Under the pieces are notes generated by a model that saw only the letters and a list, made by a program, of their open reading frames with translations, was not told the origin of the DNA and did no database searches. A stretch of 64,000 nt of DNA from assembly GCA_037389465.1 (NCBI GenBank), contig JAZARR010000042.1, forward strand, positions 62,001-126,000. The letters are read 5' to 3'. The stretch is from Baylisascaris procyonis (taxonomy: Eukaryota > Nematoda > Chromadorea > Rhabditida > Ascarididae). This document shows positions 13,266-25,662 of the stretch, piece by piece. Every line of letters begins with the position of its first letter. Position 1 is the stretch's first letter. Made by a program: the position numbers and the translations under genes.

Positions 13266-16016
13266 AGGTGAATTTTTTTATTCCAGATTCACCGTTTAGG
13301 TGAGGCGTGATCTCGTTCACTATCCTTCGTTTCTGTCATTCATAAAATTATATAATGAAAGTCCTGCAATTTCAAGTGTGCACAAGTTATTCGACCGAAT
13401 TCGCGATGAGAAGCGCAGTATTCTCATTGTCGTTATTAAATGTGTTCTAGGAGGGAAAGTATCACTCGAAAAATTGGATTTGATTGGTGGGATTATGCAA
13501 CTGTCGTGTTTATCTTATTCCTTGTCAATTAGCCGTTGATGCTTTGACGAGCGAAGCAAAAGGGGAGAGTTCGAACGGGAAAAGGAGTGATCGTAATGCA
13601 ATTTTCTGGGGAATATTTGGAAGGAAAAACGTTCAGATGATCGGGTGAAGAGGGGACTTCATACCTTCCCCCTCCTCCTTCCTCCTCCCATCGTCCCCTG
13701 CCTTCATTCTTCGATAAAAAATTTCCCAACTGAATGAAATTTTTTCGGCTGCTTTCCTGCACCAGTGAACCATAATGAAGCGGCGAATATTATAGATACA
13801 TGAGCACATTCTGTTGTCGACGGATATTTTCTGATTTACATATGAATAAGTGTTGTTGCGAAAGCGTTCACGTGTTAATTCATTTAGTACGCTGCATTGT
13901 GGGGAAATTTAATTAGTATTCGATAGAAAGGGCATTACGATTTCCGGATTATATACTTCTTTCATTCGTTTGACGCACAACCTATATTCTTTTTTAAATC
14001 TCATTAATACGCTGTTATGAATTCCCATTTACAAAACACATCATAATGACATCATGTCTGTGTGTATATACTTATTTATGTCAACTCCGGGAATGCTGGA
14101 GCTGGAGCTGAATTTTGTGCTGTAACGTAGGGTATAGGATGATCTCCTGCACGACGCTCAAACTGACTCATCAAATTTGGAAAGATATGTACCTAAAGCC
14201 GTAGTTTTCAATTTCACGTTGCACGTGTTTTCAATCTGTTGATATCGTTGAATCTGTTGATACGTGAATCTTTTCGTTGACATCGTTATGCATTCGTGCC
14301 TTCTGCTTTTAAACTAGTTTATTATAGAGAGTCCTTCCAGATTCCTTACGAAGTCTTTTCGGGTTCCATACGCGAGGACTTCCAAGGCTTCTTAGGTAGA
14401 AACTTTCCAGACTTCATGTGTGCAGACTCCGCATATTCGTTACGTAGACAATTCCTATAAAGTATTTTAACAGTAGATATTATAAAAATTTCACAACAGT
14501 GCGAAGGAAATGGAGATGTCACCTTACTATGCACAAATCTAAAAAAGACTGAACCAAGAGGCATCGAAGTTTCCCACACTGAGCTAAATTAATCAAGGAA
14601 AAAACCACCTCAGTGATGAACAATATATAAGCAGTAATCATGAGTGCAGAAATCAGTGCTGGATAACAACAGGCAGTAGAAGAAAGCAAAAGAACGTAGA
14701 TAATACAGCATCTCTCTTGCGACTATTAGGTTTCACTAAAAATTTGAAACCTGAAATTGAATCGGATGAGAAAGAAAAATTCACAGATGTTTCTCGCATT
14801 TGAATTTCATATGAAACTTTTGAGGCATATTTCTATTTGCTCCGATATATGCACGTCATATTTCCTCCAAGATATACCTTTCTTCCTCCCTCTCTTTTTC
14901 CAACTTCCTCCTTCCGAGTGAAGGAGGAACTGAAGAGTTCTGCAAAGTTCCATTTACAAATAAACGAGTAGATGGAACATCAATGCAATCGTTTGCTAGT
15001 GAGAACATATGCACAGCTTTTTGCATCACTACAGAATTTCCGTTATATTCCTGCGATAAACAATATTGTTTTTAGAAATTCATCAGTGAACACAGCTATA
15101 AGGTGATCCTGCAAGCTACGGTGAGACCACGGGAAAATAATTGACTTTTTTGAGAGTAAACTTGAGCAGTTAGAATGGATGACTCAAAGTTATTTAATTG
15201 TGGCAAACTGCATCCATACTATACCTCTAAGGTGTTATATTAATTACTGACAGTCGCATTATATTCTGCAAGTTCATATCATATATGCTTCATAAGCATT
15301 TTGCTGTCGATACAACATAAACAAAACGTACTTCAGTTTGCCCTCCTTCCATGGTTGAAGAGGTATCAGTTTCAACCCGTCACAAAATGTTGCAGCGCTA
15401 TAATGCTCTGCATAGTTTTCGTTTGCTGTTGCGCCAATTTGGAATCTACTTCCCGCTGATATCGTTAATGCACGCTCTCCTTCAAGTTTGAAGCCGCTTT
15501 TGAGTCGATCCAATTTACGCACTAATGCTGTTCGTACGTATTAAATGTCTATTCGCTGGAATTGTGAGTGCGCGAAGATTTTGCTTTTCTTTAGTGTTTT
15601 TATTTTTCAATTTTGAGATATCGAAATAAATAAGTAAGATTGCTAGAATTTCGCAATCATCGAGTCATAAACTTGTGCACAAACGTGCTAGAATTTGCGC
15701 GCATTTGCACTATGCTCATTAGTGCAATCAGCTTCACGAGTTGACAAAAAAGAAGTAAAACGTGCAGAATAATGCGTTCATATTTTAACTGATCCAACCA
15801 CACGTTCGAATCTTCTGCAAAAGATTCGTTTTTTTAACTGACTTGATGTAATGTAAAATGAAACCTGTGCGATGCAGAGTGAATATATCTAACTTGTGCA
15901 AAATAAGCATCAGGTCAGCGCGAAATACATTCACATCTCCACTGTTAAATATCTATGGCATCATTTGAAGTTGACGAAATTCTTGAAGGTAATGTTTGAT
16001 AGCGGTCGATATTTAG

Positions 16017-16209
16017 GTGCGGAATCATCTGACACAAGAATATGGCGCTGTCTCAGATACAGCTCGTTATTATAAGAGCAAGGGTGTTTCATGGGTGGCT
16101 ATTGGGGGCGACAACTATGGTGAAGTTTCGTCACGCGAGCATGCCGCACTTGAACCGCGTCATCTTGGTGGACGTGCCATCATCGTGAAGAGTTTTGCCA
16201 GGATCCATG
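16017..16209 (+). CDS. aco-2: Aconitase exon: substrate-binding [15 protein letters not shown] region
   Basis: Acceptor ATTTAG before GTG CGG AAT; donor G|GTATGTG after ATC CAT G. It enters in phase 0 and leaves with one base of the next codon. It encodes 64 codons from [10 protein letters not shown] to KSFARIH. The family usually reads GEGSSREHAA here; this exon reads [10 protein letters not shown], one base away (GTT for GGT). Confidence 0.88.
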
Positions 16210-18358
16210 GTATGTGATTTGCGTATTTGTTTACGCTTTCAACATTTTAATAGCTGTAATAACGCTGGTTGCTTGTGTCTTACGATGGCAAAAGTGTTTA
16301 CCCGTTTTCGTTAAAGACATGAAATACCATAATACCTCGGAAGCAGTTACCTCACCCTCAAGCCCCTTTCTGGCAGATGCTTAAATTTATGGCTCCTCAC
16401 TCTGAACCCACTCGTCTTCCTGCAAACTTGACAGTTTCCGAGGATGAGATTGAGAGCAGCAGAAGATTGGTCCAAATGGCTTAGTTAATATGCCTTTCCT
16501 GGAAAGCGTTGAAATTTATGGTCGTCCCTCCCGAAGTTTGCAGTTTGCGATTGCTGTGTTCCAGGATAGACTTCTGAATTTTCTGGATATGTTGATCTTC
16601 TATCTGGATTTTGAACAGCTCTGTGGGCAAATTTTCTAAAATTTATGATTTATGCTTTGATGAAGCATGTTTTGACATATTAAGAGCCAAATTTTAGCAC
16701 TTCTCAAGGGGTAGTCCGTCTTTTGTATCCGTGATTTGAGCTTTTCTTAGCTTAATAGGCTTTGACCTGACTGTTTAGAGAAAACTTTCACCAACCTTCT
16801 ATCTGTCGAAAGAAAAGCACTTGGAAAGATGGCAGAAACCGATCATCACTACTGTATAGCACTTTTGTGGGAAAAAACTAAGCAGACCTGATCATGGGTA
16901 TAATGAAATTTGACTATGAGTATTCACAATCCCTTTTATTTACATAAGTAAATAACCGCTTTATAATGGCATAATTAGTAAAGTACATGTAGCTGAACTG
17001 TAATTAATTGTTGTTCGATATCCTGTTGGATATAATTCATCTTAGAGAGCATATTGTTCATTCATTTTCGTTGGCTTTGCATGTGGGTCGCATGAAATAT
17101 GGAATTCATTCATCGCTTAAGAGTCATAAGAAATTGAATTCTTCATGAGGCTGTCTTGCATTAACACTTAAATCGCGCATCTTGAGTTTTCTTATCGAAT
17201 TATACCTATCGACTAATAATTCGGGCCTGTTAAATGTTGGTTTATAGGGGAAAGAAGATGGTGGTTTGCATTAATTCAGACACCTTCTGCTTTCAAGGGA
17301 AGTTTTATATTTCAGAAATCAACTTGAAGAAGCAGGGAATGCTTCCGTTGACCTTCGCAAGCCCATCCGATTACGATAAAGTGCTGCCGGATGACAAAGT
17401 TTCATTGTTGGGGCTCAAAGATCTTGCTCCTGGCAAGGTTCGGCATTTTTTATCAGTTCTTTTTTACAGATTTTTTATGCCTGCTGACACAAGGTTTGAA
17501 TTAAATTTGACCGCGTTTACGATCAGCTAAATCGAAACTGTGCAAAAATATTTGGTCAAATATCGCTAAAATTTTCTCTCCAGTTCCTAAGTTTTAAACT
17601 TCAACAGTTTCATGTTATTGAAGAAATTGAGTTTTATTTCGAATTAATTTATTTGATAGAAAAGCTTTAAATTAAAAACAATTTAACTGAATGGAATGAC
17701 GAATGCCGGTTCATAAAATCTCGTGAACAAATGGAACAAATGCGTTGGTAGACCATGGTTCGGTATTTTGGGTGGTGAGTGCCATCGCTAAAAGTTACGT
17801 TTTTTGCTTACTTCATTCATTGGAAATTAGAATCGTTTCATCCTTTTGAATAGAAATGAGATTTTGCTCATAACGGCCTCTTGAAATATTTAGATATTGA
17901 GTACGATTTTCGTAACTGTAAGTTCATCTTTGTCAATGTCAATTCGACCACCGATTCTTATCTTTGACTGTTATGCTAAAGTACACTGCAAGCGCATTTT
18001 ACTGCTCGTATTTAGGCAAAATGTCGTTTTCTGTTTGTCTTTCTGTACATATGCGTATGTCTGCTCTCATATTGTTGGCAAAAAAAGGTGTCATATTGTT
18101 GGCAAAAAAAGGTGGGTATCACGTTTGATTTAAGATGTGTCGGATACAAACATCACTAGTCTATTTATCCTCTGATTACTCATAATGCAGTTTACATTCA
18201 GTGAGAAATTTTTTCACATTCAGCCAGTGAAATGCGTTCTGAAGCATATGAATGGGAAAAGTGACGAGATATGGTTGAACCACACGTTCAACGATCAACA
18301 AATCGAATGGTTCAAAGCGGGTTCTGCACTGAATCGTATGAAGGAGATGTTCGCTTGA
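16017..18358 (+). CDS. aco-2: Mitochondrial aconitase (aconitate hydratase), C-terminal part, three exons
   Basis: Aconitase interconverts citrate and isocitrate in the mitochondrial TCA cycle, using a [4Fe-4S] cluster. The three exons (16017-16209, 17316-17437, 18224-18358) join in phase to 149 residues ending in a stop. They carry the domain 4 signatures [28 protein letters not shown] and [14 protein letters not shown]. The EPRHLGG form marks the mitochondrial enzyme and not the cytosolic/IRP type. The active-site Ser-Ser-Arg of domain 4 is kept, but the normally invariant Gly before it is Val, and the preceding GDENYG motif reads GGDNYG. The N-terminal three quarters, including the three cluster cysteines, was not found in the 16 kb upstream. 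Either a very large intron separates it, or this is a partial copy. Family assignment is secure; whether it makes a working enzyme is open. Confidence 0.88.
16210..17315 (+). other. Aconitase intron (1106 bp)
   Basis: GT...AG intron bounded by GTATGTG and TATATTTCAG. Nothing else recognised inside. Confidence 0.8.
17316..17437 (+). CDS. aco-2: Aconitase exon: [13 protein letters not shown] region
   Basis: Acceptor TATATTTCAG. The first two bases complete a Glu codon begun in the previous exon, giving EINLKKQG where the family usually has ETNLKKQG. It continues through [16 protein letters not shown] to LAPGK. The donor AAG|GTTCGG is weak in consensus but gives a phase-0 join to the next exon, and the joined protein ([12 protein letters not shown]) matches the family. 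Confidence 0.85.
17438..18223 (+). other. Aconitase intron (786 bp)
   Basis: Runs from the weak donor GTTCGG to the acceptor TTCACATTCAG. It holds the 24-bp tandem duplication listed separately. Confidence 0.75.
18067..18114 (+). repeat. Perfect 24-bp tandem duplication
   Basis: Two identical head-to-tail copies, 18067-18090 and 18091-18114, of a unit starting TCATATTGTTGGC followed by an A run and GGTG. The identity suggests a recent duplication or slippage. It sits in the last aconitase intron. Confidence 0.95.
18224..18358 (+). CDS. aco-2: Aconitase terminal exon with stop
   Basis: Acceptor ACATTCAG then CCA GTG AAA; 44 codons plus TGA at 18356-18358. It encodes [12 protein letters not shown], then [20 protein letters not shown], then RMKEMFA and stop. 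This is the typical end of mitochondrial aconitase at the usual place. Confidence 0.9.
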   Translation, partial: PVKCVLKHMNGKSDEIWLNHTFNDQQIEWFKAGSALNRMKEMFA

Positions 18359-19364
18359 AAATAGACTTTCATTGTGACACCAAAAGCAGATCTTTTTTGC
18401 TGCATAGACCGAACTGCCTGACCTCTCGAGATTCTAATCGAGCTACATGGTGTTTGTGCTTTTCCACTAATTCCTTGACGCATCTGTGTGGTATGAGCAA
18501 TGCAAGGTTTGTTTATAAATGACGCTTGACATATTTTTTGTGGCTCCAGTGAGAAGTTTTCTGGGATCTGTGCTAGGGACTGCGATTTTATCTTGGCGGT
18601 AGCTGACATAGGTTTCAGAGTTCTCCTATAATACGGAAGTAGATCTTTTGTTTATCTTGCTTTTGACGTTTAAAATACCACCAAAGATATATGTGACATC
18701 GAGAATTATTGGAAGGGTAGGGAAGCCTAAGCGAGCATCAGGTGAAAGAGAGAGACGCTCTGAGTGGTGATGAAGAACTTCAGGCCCGACTGAGGGACAT
18801 AGTGTCATATGTCGTGCATAATTTGAAGCGTCAATTTTTTATAGCTGAAAGTATTGGAGGAATGAGCAGAGGAATTGCTCTTCCTTCTCTGTATTGCAAA
18901 TTTTAATGCGTTCCCTCGCCTTCTCTGTTTTCTTTTGTGTTTTCGATCTATCTTCCAGAGGTGTATGGATTGTTCGTCTCAAGGAAATTTTCTTCACTGG
19001 TTAGTGGAAGAGTTTTGTAGATTGATCTTATTTCCTCGTGTGCACTGCAGTAGTTCTTGCTGTTGAGCAGGCACGATAGAACGGCAGCGTTGATAAAAAG
19101 CAGTGATAATTTGATTAGGTCTGTGGACGAGGAAGAGAACGGTTATGAAAGAGCATTGGGTGGGGGTTGATTCGTTACACGGTGGTATTCTTCAGATCGG
19201 TCTATTTTTTGTGTGACCAAGGTTTGTTGAGGAATGATAGCGTATTACATCTGTATTGTAATGATAGTGTATCTACCGTCACGCAACTTCACCAAAAGTG
19301 GATAGGCGTAACAGTTCTTAACAAGCCGGGCCTTACGTGTCGTCTTTGCTTCGTAGTTTTTTGA

Positions 19365-19370
19365 AATAAA
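19365..19370 (+). terminator. First AATAAA downstream of the aconitase stop
   Basis: No exact AATAAA was seen between the aconitase stop (18358) and this point, about 1 kb downstream. It could be the polyadenylation signal of a long 3' UTR, but a variant signal nearer the stop is equally possible. Confidence 0.25.
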
Positions 19371-22300
19371 AATCTGAACTTGATGCATCTGTGGTATTGA
19401 TTCATTTTTGGCACTCAGTAGGTCTCGTGCAGTTGAATTTGAATGGTACAGTTAGTAAATTGAATCTTTATTTCGAAAGGTTTATGGCGAGCAAATTTTC
19501 GTAGAATTTTTGGGTTGTTTTATCTGAGTTCGTTACAATATGAATATTTTACTTACAAAAAGCCATTTTGCTTTCGCAAAACAAGATTCCATATTCATTT
19601 TGTTGTCAAGCTTTGTGTGGAATGGAAGTTGGCGTGGAGGTTGAGAATGCTGTTGGAAAGTTTCGTAGCGTGTCTTCCATCTTTTTACCTCTTCTCTCAC
19701 TTTTCATTATATATTTGGGTGCATGGGCGTAATCGATTGTTGTTACTGCTAAATGTTAGCGATGTTTTACCGGTGTTTTCCTTTCCTTTTTGCTATATGT
19801 TGCGCAGTTTCTTTGCCATATAATGCGCAATGCACAGGTTGTTTGAATAACTAATCAGATCTTTGTATTAGTAAAATTCATAGCAGGGCTTATTATTAAA
19901 AATATTATTTCTTGTAGTGTGGTTTAGCATCGTTACGATCGTGGAGGAGCTGGTTATTGAGAGTTCCCGCTTCGAAGACTGCTGCAGATCACTGTGATTC
20001 CCTTCAGACACCAAATTTTGGTGTTTTCCTGATTTTAATGATCGGTGTAGGGTGCATAGTACCAATATCGCCGTTCAGGGACTATTATGCAGGCAATGAT
20101 GCTGGTGCTTACTGGTTCGCGTTAGGCGATGTCTTCAGCATCGGACAGGTGTCAATGACCGTGAAGTGAATAGTGAATGTGTGCTGTAAGTTGCCGATTA
20201 TCTGACTAAGCTTATAAACGTATAGCTGAGTGCAGCGACGCGAACACTATGAAAATGGCGGTGCGTTGATTGATGTTACTGCAGTTCAAAGCGATAAAGT
20301 CGGTGCGGGGTCTTAGACAACGAAGCTTTAATTACCAGTATGCGCATGAAGTCGCATCCCCCCCCTCCACTTAGCAAGGAAAAGGCATTACAAGGTGGCA
20401 TTATTTATTCGTTTGCCCACCCTACTGCATGAGGACAGATATAAGCAGATGCACGTGCAACAGCGGCTCCAATCCTATACTTTTCAACCTAGGCGAAAAA
20501 GTTGTCTATTAGGCTATGGCCGTATGGTCCACATCTGCCCTCAAGCAAACCGCAGAGAATCATATCACCAAGCTTGACTCGTACTAGTTACCATCAGTGG
20601 AATGTACCAGCTCCCTCGTCCTGTATTTAATTTACAGTGTGGTAAAGCGTACATTCATGATCAACCACTTCATTCATGAATATGCGGTTAGAAAAACAGT
20701 ATAAAATTCAAAAGCAGATGTAAATAAAGTCTAAATAAATATGATTTTGGGTTAATGAAAGAATAGTTTGTGGAGTTCAGCATCCGTGTGACTGAGGACT
20801 ATGCTGTTTTTTCTGCTTGAACCAACTTTCCAACTTCCGTTCCCCTTCTATCAAGGAGGTAATACCTGTCTCACATTGTGCTGGTCAATGCTCACTATTG
20901 CGTTAAACATTTATTAAAAAATTTCCGACCTCGATTACGTATCCCTCAAAAAAATTTGAGAAGCATATGAGACAAGCAGGGGGAAGCATTTCTCACCTGT
21001 ACATGGTGTACTTCAACTGAGGGCTATGTAAAATAAAGGAGGAGAAAAATTTAATGGTAGATGAAGAAAGAGAAAATGGAATAAAGGGGAATAAATCACA
21101 ATGGATAACAGACACCTTGACCAGCTGGAAGTAGTTCAGCGACGAAATTAACAATTATGGTAGAAATCGATGGATGAAAGGCACTTGGTCATCATGCAGC
21201 TACAACAACTTATAGTAACGCCTTGAGAGCGATACAAGCACAATTTGTGGTACTGCAGCCGTTCTTTGTACCATGCAATTCTATGCCACAATTGAAAAAT
21301 CACTTAGGGTTCTTCGATGTGTGACGTGAACTCCTTTTAAGCCGTAAAAGACTAAAAAACAAGCATGAGACAGCGCGATGCACCTCGAAATGCAGTGGTG
21401 GTACTTGTTGCTGGAACTCAGCAAGACATATTCCACATGGACCACAAGCTGTAAAGCAGTTATATTACTTGCTTACAAAACTAAACCACTGGGTGGAATA
21501 CGTAATATGTGGACGATTTAGGAAAGAAGTCGCTAATCAAATTACCAAAACACCAATACTGGCTCAAAGTGGTAACCAATGTAGTTTGGCAACGAGATCG
21601 TCGATCCGTGTCGGAGAGGTAAAGCTAATTTGTGAAACTTGAGGTAATGGTGTGAAGGTACTGTATTAGAAAGATATTATTTGAGTAGTGCAAGCTATAA
21701 AAATATGACTGAAATTGTACTTTTGAAAATTTGTAGCGATGCCTGAATTAAGAACAACAGAGAAGTAATTCTCCGTCGTGTTTCCATTCTTGTGAGTTTT
21801 ATGCTATTAAAATTGATGGCTTATCGTAGAAGGAATGGAATATGCCTCATGAATGTTTGAGGAGATAGCGTTGAAACATAAGGAGTACAACCTACCCCAG
21901 CGAGGTCTTCTTCAACAGGGTGAAAGTGATGGTGATGGTGTTCCGTTCCGATGATGGAATGCGCAAGTGCTCTGAAAAATCGAAATGAATTGCATGCTAT
22001 CTGATGCTGCTGTTCGTTTCATTATTAAAAAACCTTTCCTATGGGAAATGAGGTTACCTGCAGCAGTCTTTAACGTTACGACGGCGATCGACTGCTTAAA
22101 AACGTCTGCAGGAAATACATTTTCAATCGACTTCCTAAGCGACCAGCACTGGGCACGGCTCATGCCGTTAACAGGCTTCCGACAGTCATTACTCGACTAA
22201 GTCGACAGGTTGCATTGTCGAATGCATAAATTTTGTTTCAAGGACCTTTCGCTCTGTGAATCCCTCAGAAGAGAGAAATCGCTCGCATATAATACATGCC

Positions 22301-25300
22301 TGCAAAAGCATTGGCCATTACCTCTGACTGCAGCCTCCCCTTTGCGTTGGTTCTGATCCGTTTGGAATGAAGAGGAGTCGATGGAGCTTTTTTTTCGTAC
22401 CTGCTTGTAATAGATCAAAGTTTCTATTTTTATCTCACGCTATGACTTATTCTGATACAGCTTTTAATGCACTCCAAGCGTATCTAGTCTCCGGTCTGCC
22501 TCCTTTGCGTACGCTTGTATCTAAATCAACCCTCACCGTTGATAACCCTTATAAAAAGAAAGCATGTGGTTGTGCTGTGATGATCGTCGCCTTCACAGGT
22601 AACCCATTAACCCATTACACAGTAGCGGAACCTACCTCTTTATCCATTGCTCCATGTCGCAGCGTTAAGATGCACTAAATACGATATGTCACTGGCTTTT
22701 GCTTCCCCTTCGCAATCTCACATCTGTGAAAGTACGACTCACCTTTTGTTGCACAGTAGCTCAGAGTGTCGAATACTGTTACACTGCACAAGGCACTTCC
22801 TTTCGCTTATTACTTGGCTACCATAGCACAACATGCTAGCCATTGCTGCACAGGCTTAGCCTCTCCTTGGTTCAATTTTAGGCAAAACATGCCCAAAAAG
22901 TTTTAAGAATTCATGCAAAAAAGCAGTAGAGAAATGTATTTGCCACTTAGATTAGGCTAATATCACTCTCTAGCTGCGCGCATCACTCAGGTGCAATTGC
23001 TTTTCAAAGCCACAACCCCCCTTCACCCGCCTTCCAGAGATACCTTTACTTCGGGAAAGGTGAGATGGTCTCGCTCCCGTTGATTCCTGACATAGAAGGA
23101 TTCACTAGCTATTCCTACTTGTTGTCACACTGTTCTGCATGCGGCAGAAATTTAAGTTTCCAATGTACGTTAGCAGCGAAAGTGGGAAATATTTTAAACT
23201 AATATTTTATATGAAATTAACACCGAGGGACATAAGATATACAAACAATCAAAACAGAAATTGATCAAAGACAGAGAAATTGATTACTGAAGTGCAATAA
23301 GTCAACAGATAAACGAGATTTAAGCAATACATTCTGCGTAGCACTCATGCACGGCCCACCCTTCAAGCTTCATACACCTCTGTCAAACAATCCCACCGAT
23401 TTGGGCCATAATCTTCATACATCCCCACAAAAGACCTACCTGGCTTGATGTACACCCTCACCAATCTTTAACTGGGAAGCGGAATTCAGTCCACATCAAA
23501 TGCATCGCCTGAAAGAATCAAAAGGCAGGAAATATTCTAGCGTTTCCGACGAAAATTCAATATTTCAGTCAGTAGAAGGCATGAGAATCGTTGACTATTG
23601 TAATATGACCGCTTAGATCTTCACAACTGCTCTTCTTCCCCACATTTTGTTTTCACCTGTCTTAGTTTTTAAGATTCGATTATCTCTATCTCGTAAGTGC
23701 CCTTGTTCGTACCTCGCAGTCATGGTATATTGGCACTTAGAAACCCTATTCAAAGCTTTATGTCATATACTGTTTTAGCGAGAACTGTTGGCAATATCTC
23801 TAGTGTCCTCATAACTTGTCACGATAGCAGTCGGACAGCTCAGGCAGAAAGCGTTTTCATGCTAGCCATGGTCATTACTCAGCCCACCTAGTTTTACTAC
23901 GAAGCATAATGACGTCGGCGGAGTTTAGCACAAACAACACTGAAACGAATCGGAAACATTAGCCCTTTTAGTTCGCTATTTTCCTTGGACTAAAGTCGGC
24001 AAGCGATTTGATCATAAAAACGATCAAAAATGAACCTCATCGAATCAAAGTCGGATATAACAATAATAAATCGGGTCAATAAATGTGATCAAAAATAAGT
24101 TCTAGCCAGCTCGTCCAGGCATATCTTATCATACTTTGTAATTTGAATGTGGGTCTCATTGCAATTGCTCACGGTTCTGCAATCATAAGCTGCCATTATT
24201 AAGAGCAAAAAGAATGCGCAATGCATGGGACATATGCTGACAAACAAAAAAGGTCAAAAAACCACAAAGAAATACGAGATTGCAAATTGCAAACGATGCA
24301 AAGTGCAAACCAATTTTCACATCACAAACAAGCTCTTTGTAGAAGAAAGTTTCCAACACAAATCAAAACAAGTGAAACAATTAATAATAGTGGGACGGGT
24401 ATTATTGTAGCAAAACGACGACTACCATAAACGCAAATCCGTACCACCTGATGACGTATCTTCTTCAAAACCGGAGCCGGGTGCCTTGACCTCTTCGACA
24501 CTTTATCCTAAACTACTGCTTCATACTTGGACTTATTAACCGAAAAACTTATATCGGTAATTTGGAATCGACCTTAAATGTGGACAAATTTGGATATGAA
24601 ATAACCTGACCAAAACAAATGGCAAGACCGGGAACCTGAATGCCAAAACGTGCTGAGAATCGGAAACCGAGACGAACAATTGGGACGATAGAGGTGGCCA
24701 GAACGGGACTGGACCGCTAAAGAAAACCGTGAAACGGAGTGTTCCGACTTGTTAGTAATTAGGACCATCCAACACTTGTTACCAGGAGTCAATATCAACA
24801 GCAAATAAGCTGTGAAGTCATTTAACGCTCATCGATACTGCGATGCATTTGTTTCGATTAGATGGTGCAGCTTTGCGACGCATTTGCAGCGCAATAGGAA
24901 GCAAGTAGGCAAACATATCAACAAGCAAATTTGGTGTGTCTATTTACATCAGTATTACGCTCACCTTATTTTATTTTTAATAAACGAAAACAGTGTAAAT
25001 CATTTAGTATACTACAATTGCAGATGCTATCGAAAAAATGATATGAGCGGAAATGACTGAAAGCAACAAGTACAGATATTGAAGAGAGAGAGGGAAGAAG
25101 GGAAAAAAAGAAACAATGGCGAATATTGGTGACGACTCTTTGTTCAGAATAGATGAAAGATATTTCACGACTGCTTTACTTTTTTTTCTTTAAAAAAGCT
25201 CCGGCATTATCTAAACTACGCAGAATATAAATGAAATCCTGAAATTTATTGTAATAAAAAATAACTGAATTTCTCTTGAAAAACTTCGAAAATCTCTGAG

Positions 25301-25506
25301 AAATTTTCAGCTATCCCTGTGAAGGGCACAAGACCTCACTGCTCTAAACTTAAATCATTTTGCATCGACTAATCGACAATTCACCTCACAATATTACCCA
25401 ACAGTAAATAAATCACTTTAATTCAAAATCTTTCATTGATGGTAAATGAAGCCACAAACTTTAATTAATAGGATCAAGCTAAATAACTGTAAGACAAGCG
25501 TGTTGA

Positions 25507-25512
25507 TTTATT
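25507..25512 (-). terminator. AATAAA just after the MPRIP-like stop
   Basis: On the minus strand the stop TGA (25516-25514) is followed after one base by AATAAA. If used, the 3' UTR would be very short. Other AATAAA-like sites lie further left (near 25.24 kb), so this is only a candidate. Confidence 0.3.
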
Positions 25513-25513
25513 A

Positions 25514-25662
25514 TCAGAAGGGATGATTGTATTCAGCGATCGTCTCGAAGAATTTACGACGCTCACTGACCGGTACGGCCAACGAACGACGCACCTCGTC
25601 GACAATATAGTCAGGCATCGCCTCCATTACCGGAATTGCCGGATTGCTGTGGAAACGCACGT
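25514..25662 (-). CDS. MPRIP: MPRIP-like last exon with stop
   Basis: Acceptor ATTTTCAG. Two bases complete an Asp codon, then VRFHSNPAIPVMEAMPDYIV, a basic stretch with DEVRRS and SERRKFFETIAEYNHPF, and TGA at 25516-25514. The phase (one base supplied by the previous exon) fits both exon L directly and the 239-nt exon N. Confidence 0.8.

Larger units (their letters stand above)
1..16016. other. T-rich non-coding stretch upstream of the aconitase exons
   Basis: No exon with a recognisable product was found here on either strand. Open frames are short and low in complexity. The + strand is T-rich by eye, as in introns of a + strand transcript, so I infer that much or all of this is intron (or 5' flank) of the aconitase gene whose last exons start at 16017. 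Items inside are listed separately: a duplicated T-rich unit near 1 kb, G runs near 1.65 and 13.26 kb, a polypyrimidine tract near 8.1 kb, a minisatellite near 10.6 kb, and two patches with few stop codons near 8.7 and 11.8 kb. Confidence 0.5.
18359..25513. other. Convergent non-coding stretch between the aconitase and MPRIP-like 3' ends
   Basis: I found no exon with a recognisable product on either strand over about 7.1 kb. Open frames are short, overlap one another on both strands and have no convincing splice sites. The composition changes inside this stretch from T-rich + strand (left) to A-rich + strand (from about 24 kb), as expected where two genes converge. Confidence 0.5.
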
